A stretch of DNA of 64,000 nt from Streptomyces scopuliridis RB72 (lineage in GTDB: Bacteria > Actinomycetota > Actinomycetes > Streptomycetales > Streptomycetaceae): positions 1 through 64,000 of the forward strand of contig NZ_JOEI01000018.1 in NCBI RefSeq assembly GCF_000718095.1. The letters run 5' to 3'. This document shows positions 8,628 through 17,551 of this stretch, in pieces (the stretch's first letter is position 1; each line of letters begins with the position of its first letter). The notes under the pieces were generated by a model. It searched no databases, was not told the origin of the DNA, and was given only the letters and a program-made list of their open reading frames with translations. The position numbers and the translations under genes were made by a program.

Positions 8628-9985
8628 GACCATCCTCCGGAGAAGCCTGTCGTACCGCCCGTGACGGCCGATTCCGATCGCTGCCGCGCGGCCCGCTGCC
8701 ACAGCTCGGGCAGCGCGGCCCCCGAGGGCACGGCGAGCGCGGTCCAGCCCGCTTCGCGCAGCCGCCGCAGCCGGTTCTCGACGGGCCCCGCGGGTCCGGC
8801 GCCCTGCGTCCAGCCGGTGCTGTCCAGTACGAAGGCGACGGCCACGGCGCTGCGCTGCCGCATCCGGGCCGCCACCGCACTCTGCTCCTCGTCCAGATCG
8901 CCGAAGAACGCGACCAGCAGTCCTTCGGTGGCGCCGCGCAGGACCGCGTACGCGGGGGAGAGGTCCGTGCCGTCGGAGTGCTCGACGACCGCGAGCGTGT
9001 CCATCATCAGTCCGGCCGAGTCGGCGGATTCCTGGGTGGCCCCCGCGAAGCCGTCGGCGCTCTCGCCGGGCATGGAGCTGCCGGTGTCCGTCAACAGCCG
9101 TACCGCGAAGCCGCGTTCCAGCAGATGAACCAGGGCGGAGGCCGCGCCCGACACCGCCCATTCGAAGGCGGAGTCGGGGCCCGCGCCCTGGTAGGCGCTT
9201 CGCCGGGTGTCCAGCAGCACCGTGCATCTGGCCCGCTGCGGCTGCTCCTCGCGACGCACCATCAGCTCGCCGTAGCGGGCCGTGGAGCGCCAGTGCACCC
9301 GGCGCAGATCGTCGCCGTGCCGGTAGCCGCGGGGGATCACATCGTCCTCGCCGGCCAGCGACAGCGAGCGCTGCCGCCCCTCGCCGTACCCCGACGCCTC
9401 GCCCCCGAGCCGTACCGGTGGCAGCGGTTCGGTGCGCGGGACGACGGTCAGGGTGTCGTACGCGCTGAACGAGCGGGTCAGCTCGCACATCCCGAAGGGG
9501 TCGCTCAGCCGCAGCTGGAGCGGTCCGAGCGGATACCGCCCGCGCAGATCCGAGCGCACCCGGTAGGACACCTCGCGGCGGCCGCCCGGCTCGACCCGGT
9601 CCAGCACGAAGCGGGGGCGCGGGCCGAGCACGTACGGCACATGGTCCTGGAGCATCAGCAGCCCGGTGGGCATCCGCGTGACGTTGTCCATCCGCAGCTG
9701 CACCCGCGCCTCGGAGCCCGCCGGGACCCGGGAGGGCGACAGCCGCCGGCTGCCCGCGACCCGGTAGCGGGTGCGGTAGAGGACCGCCACGCAGAGCAGC
9801 GGCAGCACGGCGAGCAGGAGCCCCACGCGCAGCAGATCCGACTGGCCCAGGACATAGGCGCAGACGGCCGCCGCGACCCCGGCCGCGAGGAACGACCGGC
9901 CGCGCGTCGTCAGTCCGGACAGCGCGGCCCGCATCCCGCCCTTCTCCTCGCCGCCCTCGGCCACCGGCCCCCCGGGTGCCATCAC
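8624..9985 (-). CDS. DUF58 domain protein
   Basis: This 453-aa protein has two hydrophobic segments near the N-terminus (about residues 30-70), a beta-sandwich region and a von Willebrand factor A-like C-terminal half. The DUF58 hallmark GEDDVIPRGYRHGDDLRRVHWRS-like stretch sits near residues 225-247 and is followed by LLDTRRSAY, a MIDAS-like strand. It overlaps both neighbours: the MoxR gene upstream and the transglutaminase gene downstream. The GTG at 9985 couples directly to the MoxR stop, but an ATG at 9934 has a better purine-rich site (GAGGAG) and is a real alternative. DUF58 proteins are thought to work as partners of MoxR AAA ATPases. Confidence 0.85.
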   Translation of the reverse strand: MMAPGGPVAEGGEEKGGMRAALSGLTTRGRSFLAAGVAAAVCAYVLGQSDLLRVGLLLAVLPLLCVAVLYRTRYRVAGSRRLSPSRVPAGSEARVQLRMDNVTRMPTGLLMLQDHVPYVLGPRPRFVLDRVEPGGRREVSYRVRSDLRGRYPLGPLQLRLSDPFGMCELTRSFSAYDTLTVVPRTEPLPPVRLGGEASGYGEGRQRSLSLAGEDDVIPRGYRHGDDLRRVHWRSTARYGELMVRREEQPQRARCTVLLDTRRSAYQGAGPDSAFEWAVSGAASALVHLLERGFAVRLLTDTGSSMPGESADGFAGATQESADSAGLMMDTLAVVEHSDGTDLSPAYAVLRGATEGLLVAFFGDLDEEQSAVAARMRQRSAVAVAFVLDSTGWTQGAGPAGPVENRLRRLREAGWTALAVPSGAALPELWQRAARQRSESAVTGGTTGFSGGWS

Positions 9986-11025
9986 AGCCGCCGTACGCCG
10001 GGCTGCTGGCCGTAGAGCGGTCCGCCGTGCGGCGCCTGGCGCCCGGGGCTCTGGCCACCGCCCGCCGTCGGCACCGGCACGCGCTGCAGGATCTCCAGCA
10101 CGACCTGCTCGGCGGTACGGCGGTTGAGCTGTGCCTGGGCCGTGGGCAGCAGCCGGTGCGCGAGCACCGCCGTCGCCAGGGACTGCACATCGTCCGGCAG
10201 CGCGTAGTCCCGTCCGCTCAGCGCCGCCGCGGCCTTCGCGGCGCGCAGCAGATGGAGCGTCGCGCGCGGCGAGGCGCCGAGTCTGAGGTCGGGGTGGTTA
10301 CGGGTCGCCCCGACCAGCTCGACCGCGTACCGCCGCACGGACTCGGCGACATGGACCGTCCGCACCGCGTCGATCAGCTTCACGATGTCGTGCGCGTGGG
10401 CCACCGGCTGGAGGTCGTCCAGCGGAGATATCCCGCCGTGCACGTCCAGCATCTGCAACTCGGCCTCCGCGCTCGGATAGCCGATCGAGACCCTGGCCAT
10501 GAAGCGGTCGCGCTGTGCCTCGGGCAGGGGGTACGTCCCCTCCATCTCCACCGGGTTCTGCGTGGCCACCACCATGAAGGGGCTGGGCAGTTCATAGGTC
10601 TGCCCGTCGATGGTGACCTGGCGCTCCTCCATGGACTCCAGCAGCGCCGACTGGGTCTTGGGCGAGGCGCGGTTGATCTCGTCGCCGATCACGATCTGAG
10701 CGAAGATCGCGCCCGGCTTGAATTCGAAGTCCCGCCGCTGCTGGTCGTAGATCGACACTCCGGTGATGTCCGAAGGCAGCAGGTCGGGGGTGAACTGAAT
10801 GCGCCGCACCGAACAGTCGATGGAGCGCGCGAGCGCTTTGGCCAGCATGGTCTTGCCCACGCCGGGGACATCCTCGATCAGAAGATGCCCCTCGGCGAGC
10901 AGCACGGTCAGCGAAAGCCGTACGACCTCCGGCTTGCCCTCGATCACACCCTCCACCGACGCGCGCACCCGCTCCGCTGTGGTGGTCAGATCTGTGAGGC
11001 TCGCTCGATCGTCATAGGTCGTCAC
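9982..11025 (-). CDS. MoxR-family AAA+ ATPase
   Basis: The 347-aa protein shows a Walker A IEDVPGVGKTMLAKALA (around residues 50-66), a Walker B with IVIGDEINRASPKTQSALLESMEE, and sensor segment VVATQNPVEMEGTYPLPEAQRDRF, all diagnostic of MoxR. The GTG at 11025 is chosen because GAGGAGGG lies just upstream and the family homology begins there; an in-frame extension to 11130 is unlikely. MoxR ATPases act as chaperone-like remodellers of partner proteins, here presumably the DUF58 and transglutaminase proteins encoded downstream with overlapping ends. Confidence 0.92.
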   Translation of the reverse strand: MTTYDDRASLTDLTTTAERVRASVEGVIEGKPEVVRLSLTVLLAEGHLLIEDVPGVGKTMLAKALARSIDCSVRRIQFTPDLLPSDITGVSIYDQQRRDFEFKPGAIFAQIVIGDEINRASPKTQSALLESMEERQVTIDGQTYELPSPFMVVATQNPVEMEGTYPLPEAQRDRFMARVSIGYPSAEAELQMLDVHGGISPLDDLQPVAHAHDIVKLIDAVRTVHVAESVRRYAVELVGATRNHPDLRLGASPRATLHLLRAAKAAAALSGRDYALPDDVQSLATAVLAHRLLPTAQAQLNRRTAEQVVLEILQRVPVPTAGGGQSPGRQAPHGGPLYGQQPGVRRL

Positions 11026-11167
11026 CCGGCCCTCCTCGGCCCTTTCCTCGGGCCGATGCTCATCAGACGGCCCGGCCCTCCCCGAAACACGGACACCGTC
11101 TCCGGATGGTTCCGGAACGGTGTCCCACACGCATTCTTGTTGCCGTTACCGCTTCGTGTCATCCGCC

Positions 11168-11176
11168 TGTGGATAA
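11168..11176 (-). other. Isolated DnaA-box match upstream of the MoxR operon
   Basis: The nine bases read TTATCCACA on the minus strand, the classical DnaA box (streptomycete boxes more often read TTGTCCACA). It lies in the 210-base gap between the MoxR gene and the carbonic anhydrase gene, so in the presumed MoxR promoter region. Only one box is present and no AT-rich unwinding element is seen, so it is not an origin. It may be chance or a DnaA-responsive site. Confidence 0.4.
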
Positions 11177-11235
11177 GTGGGTGTGATATGTCGGCTTTGC
11201 TGTTTATCTCGTGACGGCCTGTCCCATGACGGCGC

Positions 11236-11799
11236 TCAGGCGCTGGGATCGATCTCCCGCAGCAGCCCCGTCTTCACGTCGAAGACGAAACCGCGGACGT
11301 CGTCGGTGTGCGGCAGGAAGGGCGACGTCCTGATTCGCTGCATCGACTGCCGTACGTCCTGATCGACATCGCGGAACGCCTCCACGGCCCAGGCCGGCCG
11401 CTGTCCGACCTCCATCTCCAGCTCGTGCCGGAACTCCTCGGTCAGGCTCTCCAGACCGCAGCCGGTGTGATGGATCAGGACGACGCTGCGCGTGCCCAGC
11501 GCCCGCTGGCTGATGGTGAGGGAGCGGATGACGTCGTCGGTGACGACACCGCCCGCGTTGCGGATGGTGTGGCAGTCACCCAGGGAGAGCCCGAGCGCGT
11601 CGTGCAGGTCGAGCCTGGCGTCCATGCAGGCGACCACGGCGACCCGCAGTACCGGGCGCGCGTCCATGCCCGGGTCGTCGAACCCGGCAGCGTAGAGGAG
11701 GTTGGCGTCGATGAGCCGGTCGGTGACCGTCCCGCCGGAGCGGGCCGCGCCGGCGGGAGCCTGGACGGGCTCTGCGGGGAGGTGTGCGGAAGTCGACAT
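11236..11799 (-). CDS. Beta-class carbonic anhydrase
   Basis: The 187-aa protein interconverts CO2 and bicarbonate. Zinc ligands are visible: Cys58 in VACMDARLD, with Asp60 and Arg62 of the conserved dyad, and His111 and Cys114 in IHHTGCG. Length fits the small bacterial beta class. The ATG at 11799 (MSTSAHLPAEP) is chosen because the upstream in-frame extension to 11889 looks non-coding; the ribosome site is weak. It lies between the MoxR operon and the dcw cluster and has no obvious tie to either. Confidence 0.88.
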   Translation of the reverse strand: MSTSAHLPAEPVQAPAGAARSGGTVTDRLIDANLLYAAGFDDPGMDARPVLRVAVVACMDARLDLHDALGLSLGDCHTIRNAGGVVTDDVIRSLTISQRALGTRSVVLIHHTGCGLESLTEEFRHELEMEVGQRPAWAVEAFRDVDQDVRQSMQRIRTSPFLPHTDDVRGFVFDVKTGLLREIDPSA

Positions 11800-11974
11800 A
11801 CCTATGACGGTAGTCGTCGCCGCGCCGTTAAGCCTGCTGTGAGAGGGGACAAAGAACGTCAACGTGGCTTGGTGTGACCTAACCCACACGGGTGAGTCCG
11901 GCGGGGCTGAGCGAGTGAATTGTGCCGTTTATGGTCTTGTGGTGAGTGACCCTTGCGACGCGCTGACCGGTTGA

Positions 11975-12002
11975 TTGACCGGAAGAGCGAGTGGACTAAA
12001 GT
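11975..12002 (+). promoter_or_regulatory. Probable vegetative promoter of the dcw cluster
   Basis: TTGACC (11975-11980) and TAAAGT (11997-12002) are 16 bases apart and fit the principal streptomycete sigma factor. The site is about 260 bases upstream of rsmH and faces it. No mraZ gene lies between this promoter and rsmH. Confidence 0.55.
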
Positions 12003-12200
12003 GACGCGAAGTTCACGGACACATCCCGGACACATTCCGAACCCACCACAATATTCCCGCATGTCGCGGCGTACGTGCGGCTCGGCCTCCTCCCGCTCGG
12101 CGGTCGGCCGACGCCTCTTCCGGCGCCGGCGGACCACCTCCCCTTCTGAGCGGGCGGGGACCCGGCGGTACGTACGGCCGCGCCGGATCTGAGAGGGCGC

Positions 12201-12266
12201 ATGAGCGAGCGCAGCGAGCGAATCATGGAGAGCCGCGCGCCCGCGGACCGTGAGGGACGCGCATGA
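12201..12266 (+). CDS. Possible 21-codon leader ORF overlapping rsmH
   Basis: An ATG at 12201, preceded by GAGAGGG, opens a 21-codon reading frame ([12 protein letters not shown]...) whose stop codon overlaps the ATG of rsmH as ATGA. The arrangement would couple rsmH translation to the leader. The peptide is rich in Ser, Glu and Arg and its first part comes from an imperfect GAGC repeat, so it could also be non-coding. Whether it is translated is unknown. Confidence 0.4.
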   Translation: MSERSERIMESRAPADREGRA

Positions 12267-13219
12267 ATCAGGTCCGGCACGTTCCCGTGATGCTCCAGCG
12301 GTGCCTCGACCTGCTGGCCCCCGCCCTCGCCGAGCCCGGCGCGGTCGTGGTCGACTGCACCCTCGGTCTCGGCGGACACAGCGAGGCCCTCCTCTCCGCC
12401 TTCCCCGCCGCACGGCTGGTCGCGCTCGACCGCGACCAGGAGGCGCTGCGCCTCTCCGGCGAGCGGCTCGCCCCGTTCGGCGACCGCGCCACCCTCGTCC
12501 ACGCGGTCTACAACGAACTGCCCGACGTGCTCGCCCGGCTGGGCATCCCCCGCGTCCAGGGCGTGCTCTTCGACCTCGGCGTCTCCTCGATGCAGCTGGA
12601 CGAGGCGGAGCGCGGCTTCGCCTACGCCCAGGACTCCCCCCTCGACATGCGCATGGACCAGTCGTCCGGCGTCAGCGCCGCCGAGGTACTCAACACCTAC
12701 CCGCCCGGCGAACTGGTCCGGATCCTGCGCGCGTACGGCGAGGAGAAGCAGGCCAAGCGGATCGTCTCCGCGGTCGTCAGGGAGCGGGAGAAGGAGCCCT
12801 TCTCGCACAGCGCCCGGCTGGTCGAGCTGATCCGCGACGCCCTCCCGCAGGCCGCCAAGCGCACCGGCGGCAACCCCGCCAAGCGCACCTTCCAGGCCCT
12901 GCGCATCGAGGTCAACGGCGAGCTGTCCGTCCTGGAGCGGGCCATCCCGGCCGCCGTGAAGTCCCTCGCCCTCGGCGGCCGTATCGCCGTCCTGTCGTAC
13001 CACTCGCTGGAGGACCGCCTCGTCAAGCAGGTCTTCGCGGCCGGGGCCACCAACACCGCGCCGCCCGGTCTGCCCGTCGTCCCCGAGCGCTATCAGCCCC
13101 GGCTGAAACTCCTCACGCGCGGCGCCGAACTCCCCACCGAGGAAGAGATCGCGGAGAACCGCCGCGCGGCCCCGGCGCGGCTGCGGGGGGCGCAGCGGAT
13201 CCGGGAGGACTCTCTGTGA
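12263..13219 (+). CDS. rsmH: 16S rRNA m4C1402 methyltransferase RsmH
   Basis: RsmH (MraW) methylates N4 of C1402 in the ribosomal P site using S-adenosylmethionine. The 318-aa product has the usual length and motifs: [13 protein letters not shown] at the N-terminus, the SAM-binding [16 protein letters not shown], the acidic [10 protein letters not shown], and the family signature [22 protein letters not shown] with PLDMRMDQ. A helical insert and the closing [14 protein letters not shown] follow. It opens the dcw cluster, and its stop overlaps the GTG of ftsL by 4 bases. Confidence 0.95.
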   Translation: MNQVRHVPVMLQRCLDLLAPALAEPGAVVVDCTLGLGGHSEALLSAFPAARLVALDRDQEALRLSGERLAPFGDRATLVHAVYNELPDVLARLGIPRVQGVLFDLGVSSMQLDEAERGFAYAQDSPLDMRMDQSSGVSAAEVLNTYPPGELVRILRAYGEEKQAKRIVSAVVREREKEPFSHSARLVELIRDALPQAAKRTGGNPAKRTFQALRIEVNGELSVLERAIPAAVKSLALGGRIAVLSYHSLEDRLVKQVFAAGATNTAPPGLPVVPERYQPRLKLLTRGAELPTEEEIAENRRAAPARLRGAQRIREDSL

Positions 13220-13806
13220 GCGGACCGGCCAAGCAGTTGAGGGGGCGGGCCGCGCGGCTCGCCCAGCTGATGCCGTCCGGATCCAGTTCGGCGGCGCGCA
13301 CCCCCTTCGTCCTGCTGGTCGTGCTGCTCCTCGGCGGCGGTCTGATCACCCTGCTGCTGCTGAACTCCTCCCTCAACGAGGGCTCGTTCCAGCTGAGCGA
13401 GCTCAAGAAGCGGACGACCGACCTCACCGACGAGGAGCAGGCCCTGCAACGGGACGTGGACAACCGCTCCGCCCCGTACGCCCTGGAGCGGCGGGCCCGT
13501 GAGCTCGGCATGGTGCCCGGCGGCAGCCCCGCCTTCCTCAACCCGGACGGTACGGTCCGCGGCGTGCCCGGCGCCGGGGCGTCGCCCTCCGCCCAGCCAT
13601 CGGCGCAGTCGGCCGGCCGGCCCTCTCCCATGGAGGAGGCCCCGCCCTCGGCTGTCTCGTCGCCGTCTCCCGCGCCCTCCGCCCCGGCGTCCTCTTCCCC
13701 CGTTACGTCCCCTCTTACGTCCTCCTCCGCCTCCGCCCGTGAGATCCCCGGGCGGGCCCCCGCACCGGCAACCGGCACGCCGGCCCCGACGACCCCCGGC
13801 AGGTGA
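13216..13806 (+). CDS. ftsL: Cell division protein FtsL
   Basis: FtsL is a small bitopic divisome protein that works with FtsQ and DivIC/FtsB to activate FtsW-FtsI. The 196-aa product has a short cytoplasmic N-terminus, one membrane segment (about residues 34-54, [20 protein letters not shown]) and a coiled-coil-like stretch [20 protein letters not shown]. Residues after about 110 form a Ser/Pro/Ala-rich, probably disordered extracytoplasmic tail of some 80 residues, much longer than in the E. coli protein. GTG 13216 overlaps the rsmH stop, with GGGAGGA upstream. Identity rests on position and topology more than on sequence. Confidence 0.85.
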   Translation: MSGPAKQLRGRAARLAQLMPSGSSSAARTPFVLLVVLLLGGGLITLLLLNSSLNEGSFQLSELKKRTTDLTDEEQALQRDVDNRSAPYALERRARELGMVPGGSPAFLNPDGTVRGVPGAGASPSAQPSAQSAGRPSPMEEAPPSAVSSPSPAPSAPASSSPVTSPLTSSSASAREIPGRAPAPATGTPAPTTPGR

Positions 13807-13810
13807 CCCA

Positions 13811-15787
13811 GTGCCCTCCCAGGAACCCCCGCGCCGCCGGGTGCCCAAGCCCGCGCGCTCCGGGAACGACGGACGGTCCCGGCCCGCGTCCCGCCCCGCG
13901 GCCCGCCGCCCCGGGTCCCGTAACTCGCGGCAGATCAGGCTCGGCAGCCCCCGCCCCCGGCTGCGGCTGGTCAGCCTCGGACTGACCCTCGTCATGCTGG
14001 CGTTCGTCGTCCGGCTCCTCCAGGTACAGGCGGTCGACGCCAGCGCGTACGCCGCCAAGGCGGAGAAGAGCCGCTACCTCAGCCACACGATCGCGGCCGA
14101 GCGCGGGGAGATCACCGACCGCTCCGGGATCGCGCTCGCCACCAGCGTCGACGCGTACGACATCACCGCCGACCCGTCGATGTTCACCGCCGACTTCACC
14201 AAGGTCCCTGACGCCCCCGAACAGGCCGCCGCGCTGCTCGCCCCGATCCTGGGGGTGGAGAGCGCCGTCATCGTGAAGAAGCTCAGGACCCCCGACTCCC
14301 CCCGCTACACCGTGCTGTCACGCCGCCAGACCCCGCAGGTCTGGAACCAGATCAAGGACCTCAAGCGCGTCCTCGCCGAGAAGGCGAGCAAGGCGAGCAG
14401 GGCCGCCAAGGGGAAGGCCGCCGGCGGCGCCACCGTCAGTGTGCTGTCGGGCGTCCTCCAGGAGGCCAGCAGCAAGCGCGTGTACCCCAACGGCGATCTC
14501 GCCGCCGGGATACTGGGGTACGTCAACGCCGCGGGCCGCGGCGCGGGCGGTGTCGAATCCATGCTGGACAAGCAGCTGGCCGGCGAGGACGGAAAGGTCA
14601 CCTACGCCCAGTCGGGAGGCCGCCGCGTCCCCACCGCCAGTTCCCGCGAGACCCCCGCCGTGCCCGGCTCCGACATCGAGCTGACCATCGACCGGGACAT
14701 CCAGTGGGCCGCCCAGCAGGCCATCACCGATCAGGTGAAGGAGTCCAAGGCGGACCGCGGCTATGTGGTGGTCCAGAACACCAGGACGGGCGAGGTGCTC
14801 GCCATGGCCAACGCCCCCGGATTCGACCCCAACGACGTCTCCGCGGCCAACTCCGCCGCCATGGGCAACGCGGCCCTCCAGGACGTGTACGAGCCCGGCT
14901 CCACCAGCAAGGTCATGTCGATGGCCGCCGTACTGGAGGAGAAGGCCGCCACCCCCGGCACCCATGTGGTCGTCCCGAACCGGCTGCACCGCGGGGACCG
15001 GCTCTTCAAGGACGACATCGACCACCCCACCTGGAACCTGACCCTCAACGGTGTCCTCGCCAAGTCCAGCAATATCGGCACCATCCTGGCGACCGGCCAG
15101 CTCGGCAAGACGCAGCCCGAGGCCAACAAGGTCCTCCACTCGTATCTGAGCAAGTTCGGCATCGGCAGCCCCACCGGTCTCGGCTATCCCGGCGAGACCC
15201 AGGGCATCCTGGCCCAGCCGCAGGACTGGTCCACCTCACAGCAGTACACGATCCCCTTCGGCCAGGGCCTCTCCCTCAACGCGATGCAGGCCGCCTCGGT
15301 CTACTCGACCATCGCCAACGGCGGCGTACGGATCGAACCCACCCTGATCCGCGGCACGCAGGGCCCCGACGGCCGCTTCACCGCCGCCCCCGCGCCCAAG
15401 AAGACCCGCGTGGTGAGCGAGCAGACCGCCAAGACGGTCGCCACCATGCTGGAGTCGGTCGTGGGCGACGAGGAGGGGACCGGCACCAAGGCCGCCATCC
15501 CCGGCTACCGCGTCGCGGGCAAGACGGGTACGGCCAACCGGGTCGACCCGAAGCTCGGCGTCTACAAGGGCTACACCGCCTCCTTCGCCGGCTTCGCGCC
15601 CGCCGACGACCCGCAGATCACCGTCTACTGCGCCATCCAGAACCCCACCAAGGGCAGCTACTTCGGCGGACAGATCTGCGGCCCCATCTACAAGAAGGTC
15701 ATGGAGTTCGCTCTCAAGACCCTGCAGGTCGAACCGACCGGCAGTAAACCCGCCCGGCTGCCGGTCACCTTCAAACCCGGCGAGTGA
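13811..15787 (+). CDS. ftsI: Septal peptidoglycan transpeptidase FtsI (PBP3)
   Basis: This class B penicillin-binding protein cross-links septal peptidoglycan. The 658-aa product has a basic cytoplasmic N-terminus (about 1-50), one membrane anchor (LVSLGLTLVMLAFVVRLL), a pedestal domain, and a transpeptidase domain with Ser364-Thr-Ser-Lys367 (nucleophile), Ser419-Ser-Asn421 and Lys571-Thr-Gly573. No PASTA domains follow. The GTG at 13811 lies 4 bases after the ftsL stop. It pairs with FtsW encoded downstream. Confidence 0.95.
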   Translation: MPSQEPPRRRVPKPARSGNDGRSRPASRPAARRPGSRNSRQIRLGSPRPRLRLVSLGLTLVMLAFVVRLLQVQAVDASAYAAKAEKSRYLSHTIAAERGEITDRSGIALATSVDAYDITADPSMFTADFTKVPDAPEQAAALLAPILGVESAVIVKKLRTPDSPRYTVLSRRQTPQVWNQIKDLKRVLAEKASKASRAAKGKAAGGATVSVLSGVLQEASSKRVYPNGDLAAGILGYVNAAGRGAGGVESMLDKQLAGEDGKVTYAQSGGRRVPTASSRETPAVPGSDIELTIDRDIQWAAQQAITDQVKESKADRGYVVVQNTRTGEVLAMANAPGFDPNDVSAANSAAMGNAALQDVYEPGSTSKVMSMAAVLEEKAATPGTHVVVPNRLHRGDRLFKDDIDHPTWNLTLNGVLAKSSNIGTILATGQLGKTQPEANKVLHSYLSKFGIGSPTGLGYPGETQGILAQPQDWSTSQQYTIPFGQGLSLNAMQAASVYSTIANGGVRIEPTLIRGTQGPDGRFTAAPAPKKTRVVSEQTAKTVATMLESVVGDEEGTGTKAAIPGYRVAGKTGTANRVDPKLGVYKGYTASFAGFAPADDPQITVYCAIQNPTKGSYFGGQICGPIYKKVMEFALKTLQVEPTGSKPARLPVTFKPGE

Positions 15788-15804
15788 CCCCAGGGAAAGC
15801 CCCA

Positions 15805-17547
15805 GTGACAACCATCACCCCCGATTCCGGGAACCACCCGGAACCCCCCGCGCACCAGTCCCCCTCACGTGGCTCAGGGCCCGCGGAGCCCGGTACGCTC
15901 ACCGCCGTGCCACAAGCTGATCAGTACCGAACCACCCCGAAGGACGCCCCTGTGAACCATCCGGGGACGCCCCGTCCGGACCGGGTACGCCCGACCTCCC
16001 TCGCGGAGCTGGCGGCCCGGCTGGGCGCCGAGGCACCGGACCCGGGGGAGGTGAGGGGCCCCGGGGAAGCGACCGGCATCACCCACGACTCCCGGGCCGT
16101 ACGCCCCGGAGACGTGTACGCCGCCCTCCCGGGCGCCCGCTTCCACGGCGCCGACTTCGCCGCCCAGGCCGCCGACCTCGGGGCCGCCGCGATCCTGACG
16201 GACCCGGCGGGCGCCGAGCGCGCCGCGGCCACCGGTCTGCCGGTCCTGATCGTCCCGGACCCGCGGGGCCGCATGGGGCAGCTCGCCGCCGAGATCTACG
16301 GACACCCCGGCAGGGATCTGCTCCAGATCGGGATCACCGGCACCTCCGGCAAGACCACCACGGCGTATCTCATCGAGGGCGGACTGCGTGGCGCGGGCCA
16401 CCGCACCGGCCTGATCGGCACCGTGGAGATGCGCATCGACGACGAGCGCATCAAGTCGGAGCGCACCACCCCCGAGGCCACCGACCTCCAGGCGCTCTTC
16501 GCCGTCATGCGCGAGCGGGGCGTCGAATCGGTCGCGATGGAGGTCTCCAGCCACGCGCTGGTGCTCGGCCGGGTCGACGGCTGTGTGTTCGATGTCGCCG
16601 TCTTCAACAACCTCAGCCCGGAGCACATGGAGTTCCACTCCGGCATGGAGGACTACTTCCAGGCGAAGGCGCGGCTCTTCACCCCGGAGCGCAGCAAGAC
16701 CGGCGTGGTGAACTTCGACGACGAGTACGGCCGCCGGCTCGTCGCGGAGGCGACCGTACCGGTCACCACCTTCTCCGCGGAGGGCCACCCGGACGCCGAC
16801 TGGCGCGCCGAGGACGTCGAGGTCGGCTCGCACGGCTCCACCTTCACCGCGATCGGCCCCAAGGGGGAGCGCGTCCGGGCCGAGGCGCCGCTGCCGGGAC
16901 CGTTCAACGTCGCCAACACCCTGGCGGCCATCGTCACCCTCGCCGTCGCCGGGATCGACCCGCACACCGCCGCCGACGGCATCGCCGCGGTCCCCGGAGT
17001 GCCGGGCCGGCTGGAGCGGGTGGAGGCCGGCCAGCCGTATCTCGCCGTCGTCGACTACGCGCACAAGACGGACGCCGTCGAATCGGTCCTGCGCTCCCTG
17101 CGCAAGGTCACCAAGGGCAAGGTGCATATCGTCCTCGGCTGCGGCGGCGACCGCGACAAGACCAAGCGCGGCCCCATGGGCGCGGCGGCGGCCCGGCTCG
17201 CCGACACCGCCGTACTGACCTCCGACAACCCGCGCGGCGAGGACCCGCTCGCGATCCTCGCCGCGATGCTCGCGGGCGCCGCGGAGGTGCCGATCCATGA
17301 GCGCGGGGAGGTCCTGGTCAACGCCGACCGGGCCTCCGCCATCGCCGCCGCGGTGGCACTGGCCCAGGACGACGACACCGTACTGGTCGCCGGCAAGGGC
17401 CATGAGCAGGGCCAGGACATCGCCGGGGTGGTTCGCGCCTTCGACGACCGTCAGGTCCTGCGCGAGGCCATCGAGCGCTCCCTCCGCCAGGAGCCGGGCC
17501 GTGAGCCCGGCCACGAGCACCGTCACGAGAACAACAGTCAGGGATGA
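15805..17547 (+). CDS. murE: UDP-MurNAc-tripeptide synthetase MurE
   Basis: MurE adds the third amino acid, diaminopimelate, to UDP-MurNAc-L-Ala-D-Glu. The ATP-binding GITGTSGKTTTAYL, the magnesium and substrate residues ERTTPEATDL and EVSSHAL, and the late signature TSDNPRGEDP are present. The DNPR segment is the diaminopimelate-selecting motif; streptomycetes use the LL isomer. Three GTG starts are possible: 15784 (overlapping the ftsI stop), 15805 (used here, 580 aa), and 15952, which has the best ribosome site (AAGGA) and would give a 531-aa protein of more typical length. The region between is Pro-rich and dispensable-looking. Confidence 0.92.
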   Translation: MTTITPDSGNHPEPPAHQSPSRGSGPAEPGTLTAVPQADQYRTTPKDAPVNHPGTPRPDRVRPTSLAELAARLGAEAPDPGEVRGPGEATGITHDSRAVRPGDVYAALPGARFHGADFAAQAADLGAAAILTDPAGAERAAATGLPVLIVPDPRGRMGQLAAEIYGHPGRDLLQIGITGTSGKTTTAYLIEGGLRGAGHRTGLIGTVEMRIDDERIKSERTTPEATDLQALFAVMRERGVESVAMEVSSHALVLGRVDGCVFDVAVFNNLSPEHMEFHSGMEDYFQAKARLFTPERSKTGVVNFDDEYGRRLVAEATVPVTTFSAEGHPDADWRAEDVEVGSHGSTFTAIGPKGERVRAEAPLPGPFNVANTLAAIVTLAVAGIDPHTAADGIAAVPGVPGRLERVEAGQPYLAVVDYAHKTDAVESVLRSLRKVTKGKVHIVLGCGGDRDKTKRGPMGAAAARLADTAVLTSDNPRGEDPLAILAAMLAGAAEVPIHERGEVLVNADRASAIAAAVALAQDDDTVLVAGKGHEQGQDIAGVVRAFDDRQVLREAIERSLRQEPGREPGHEHRHENNSQG

Positions 17548-17551
17548 CCCA

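Noticed and set aside
8628..10190. In-frame extension of the transglutaminase gene upstream through the DUF58 gene, giving a 1327-aa protein
   Set aside because: The upstream part is an out-of-frame reading of DUF58. A well-placed ATG with GGAGG at 8627 and the conserved 4-bp overlap define the true start.
11131..11235. A replication origin suggested by the DnaA box
   Set aside because: Only one box is present, with no AT-rich region and no dnaA or dnaN gene nearby.
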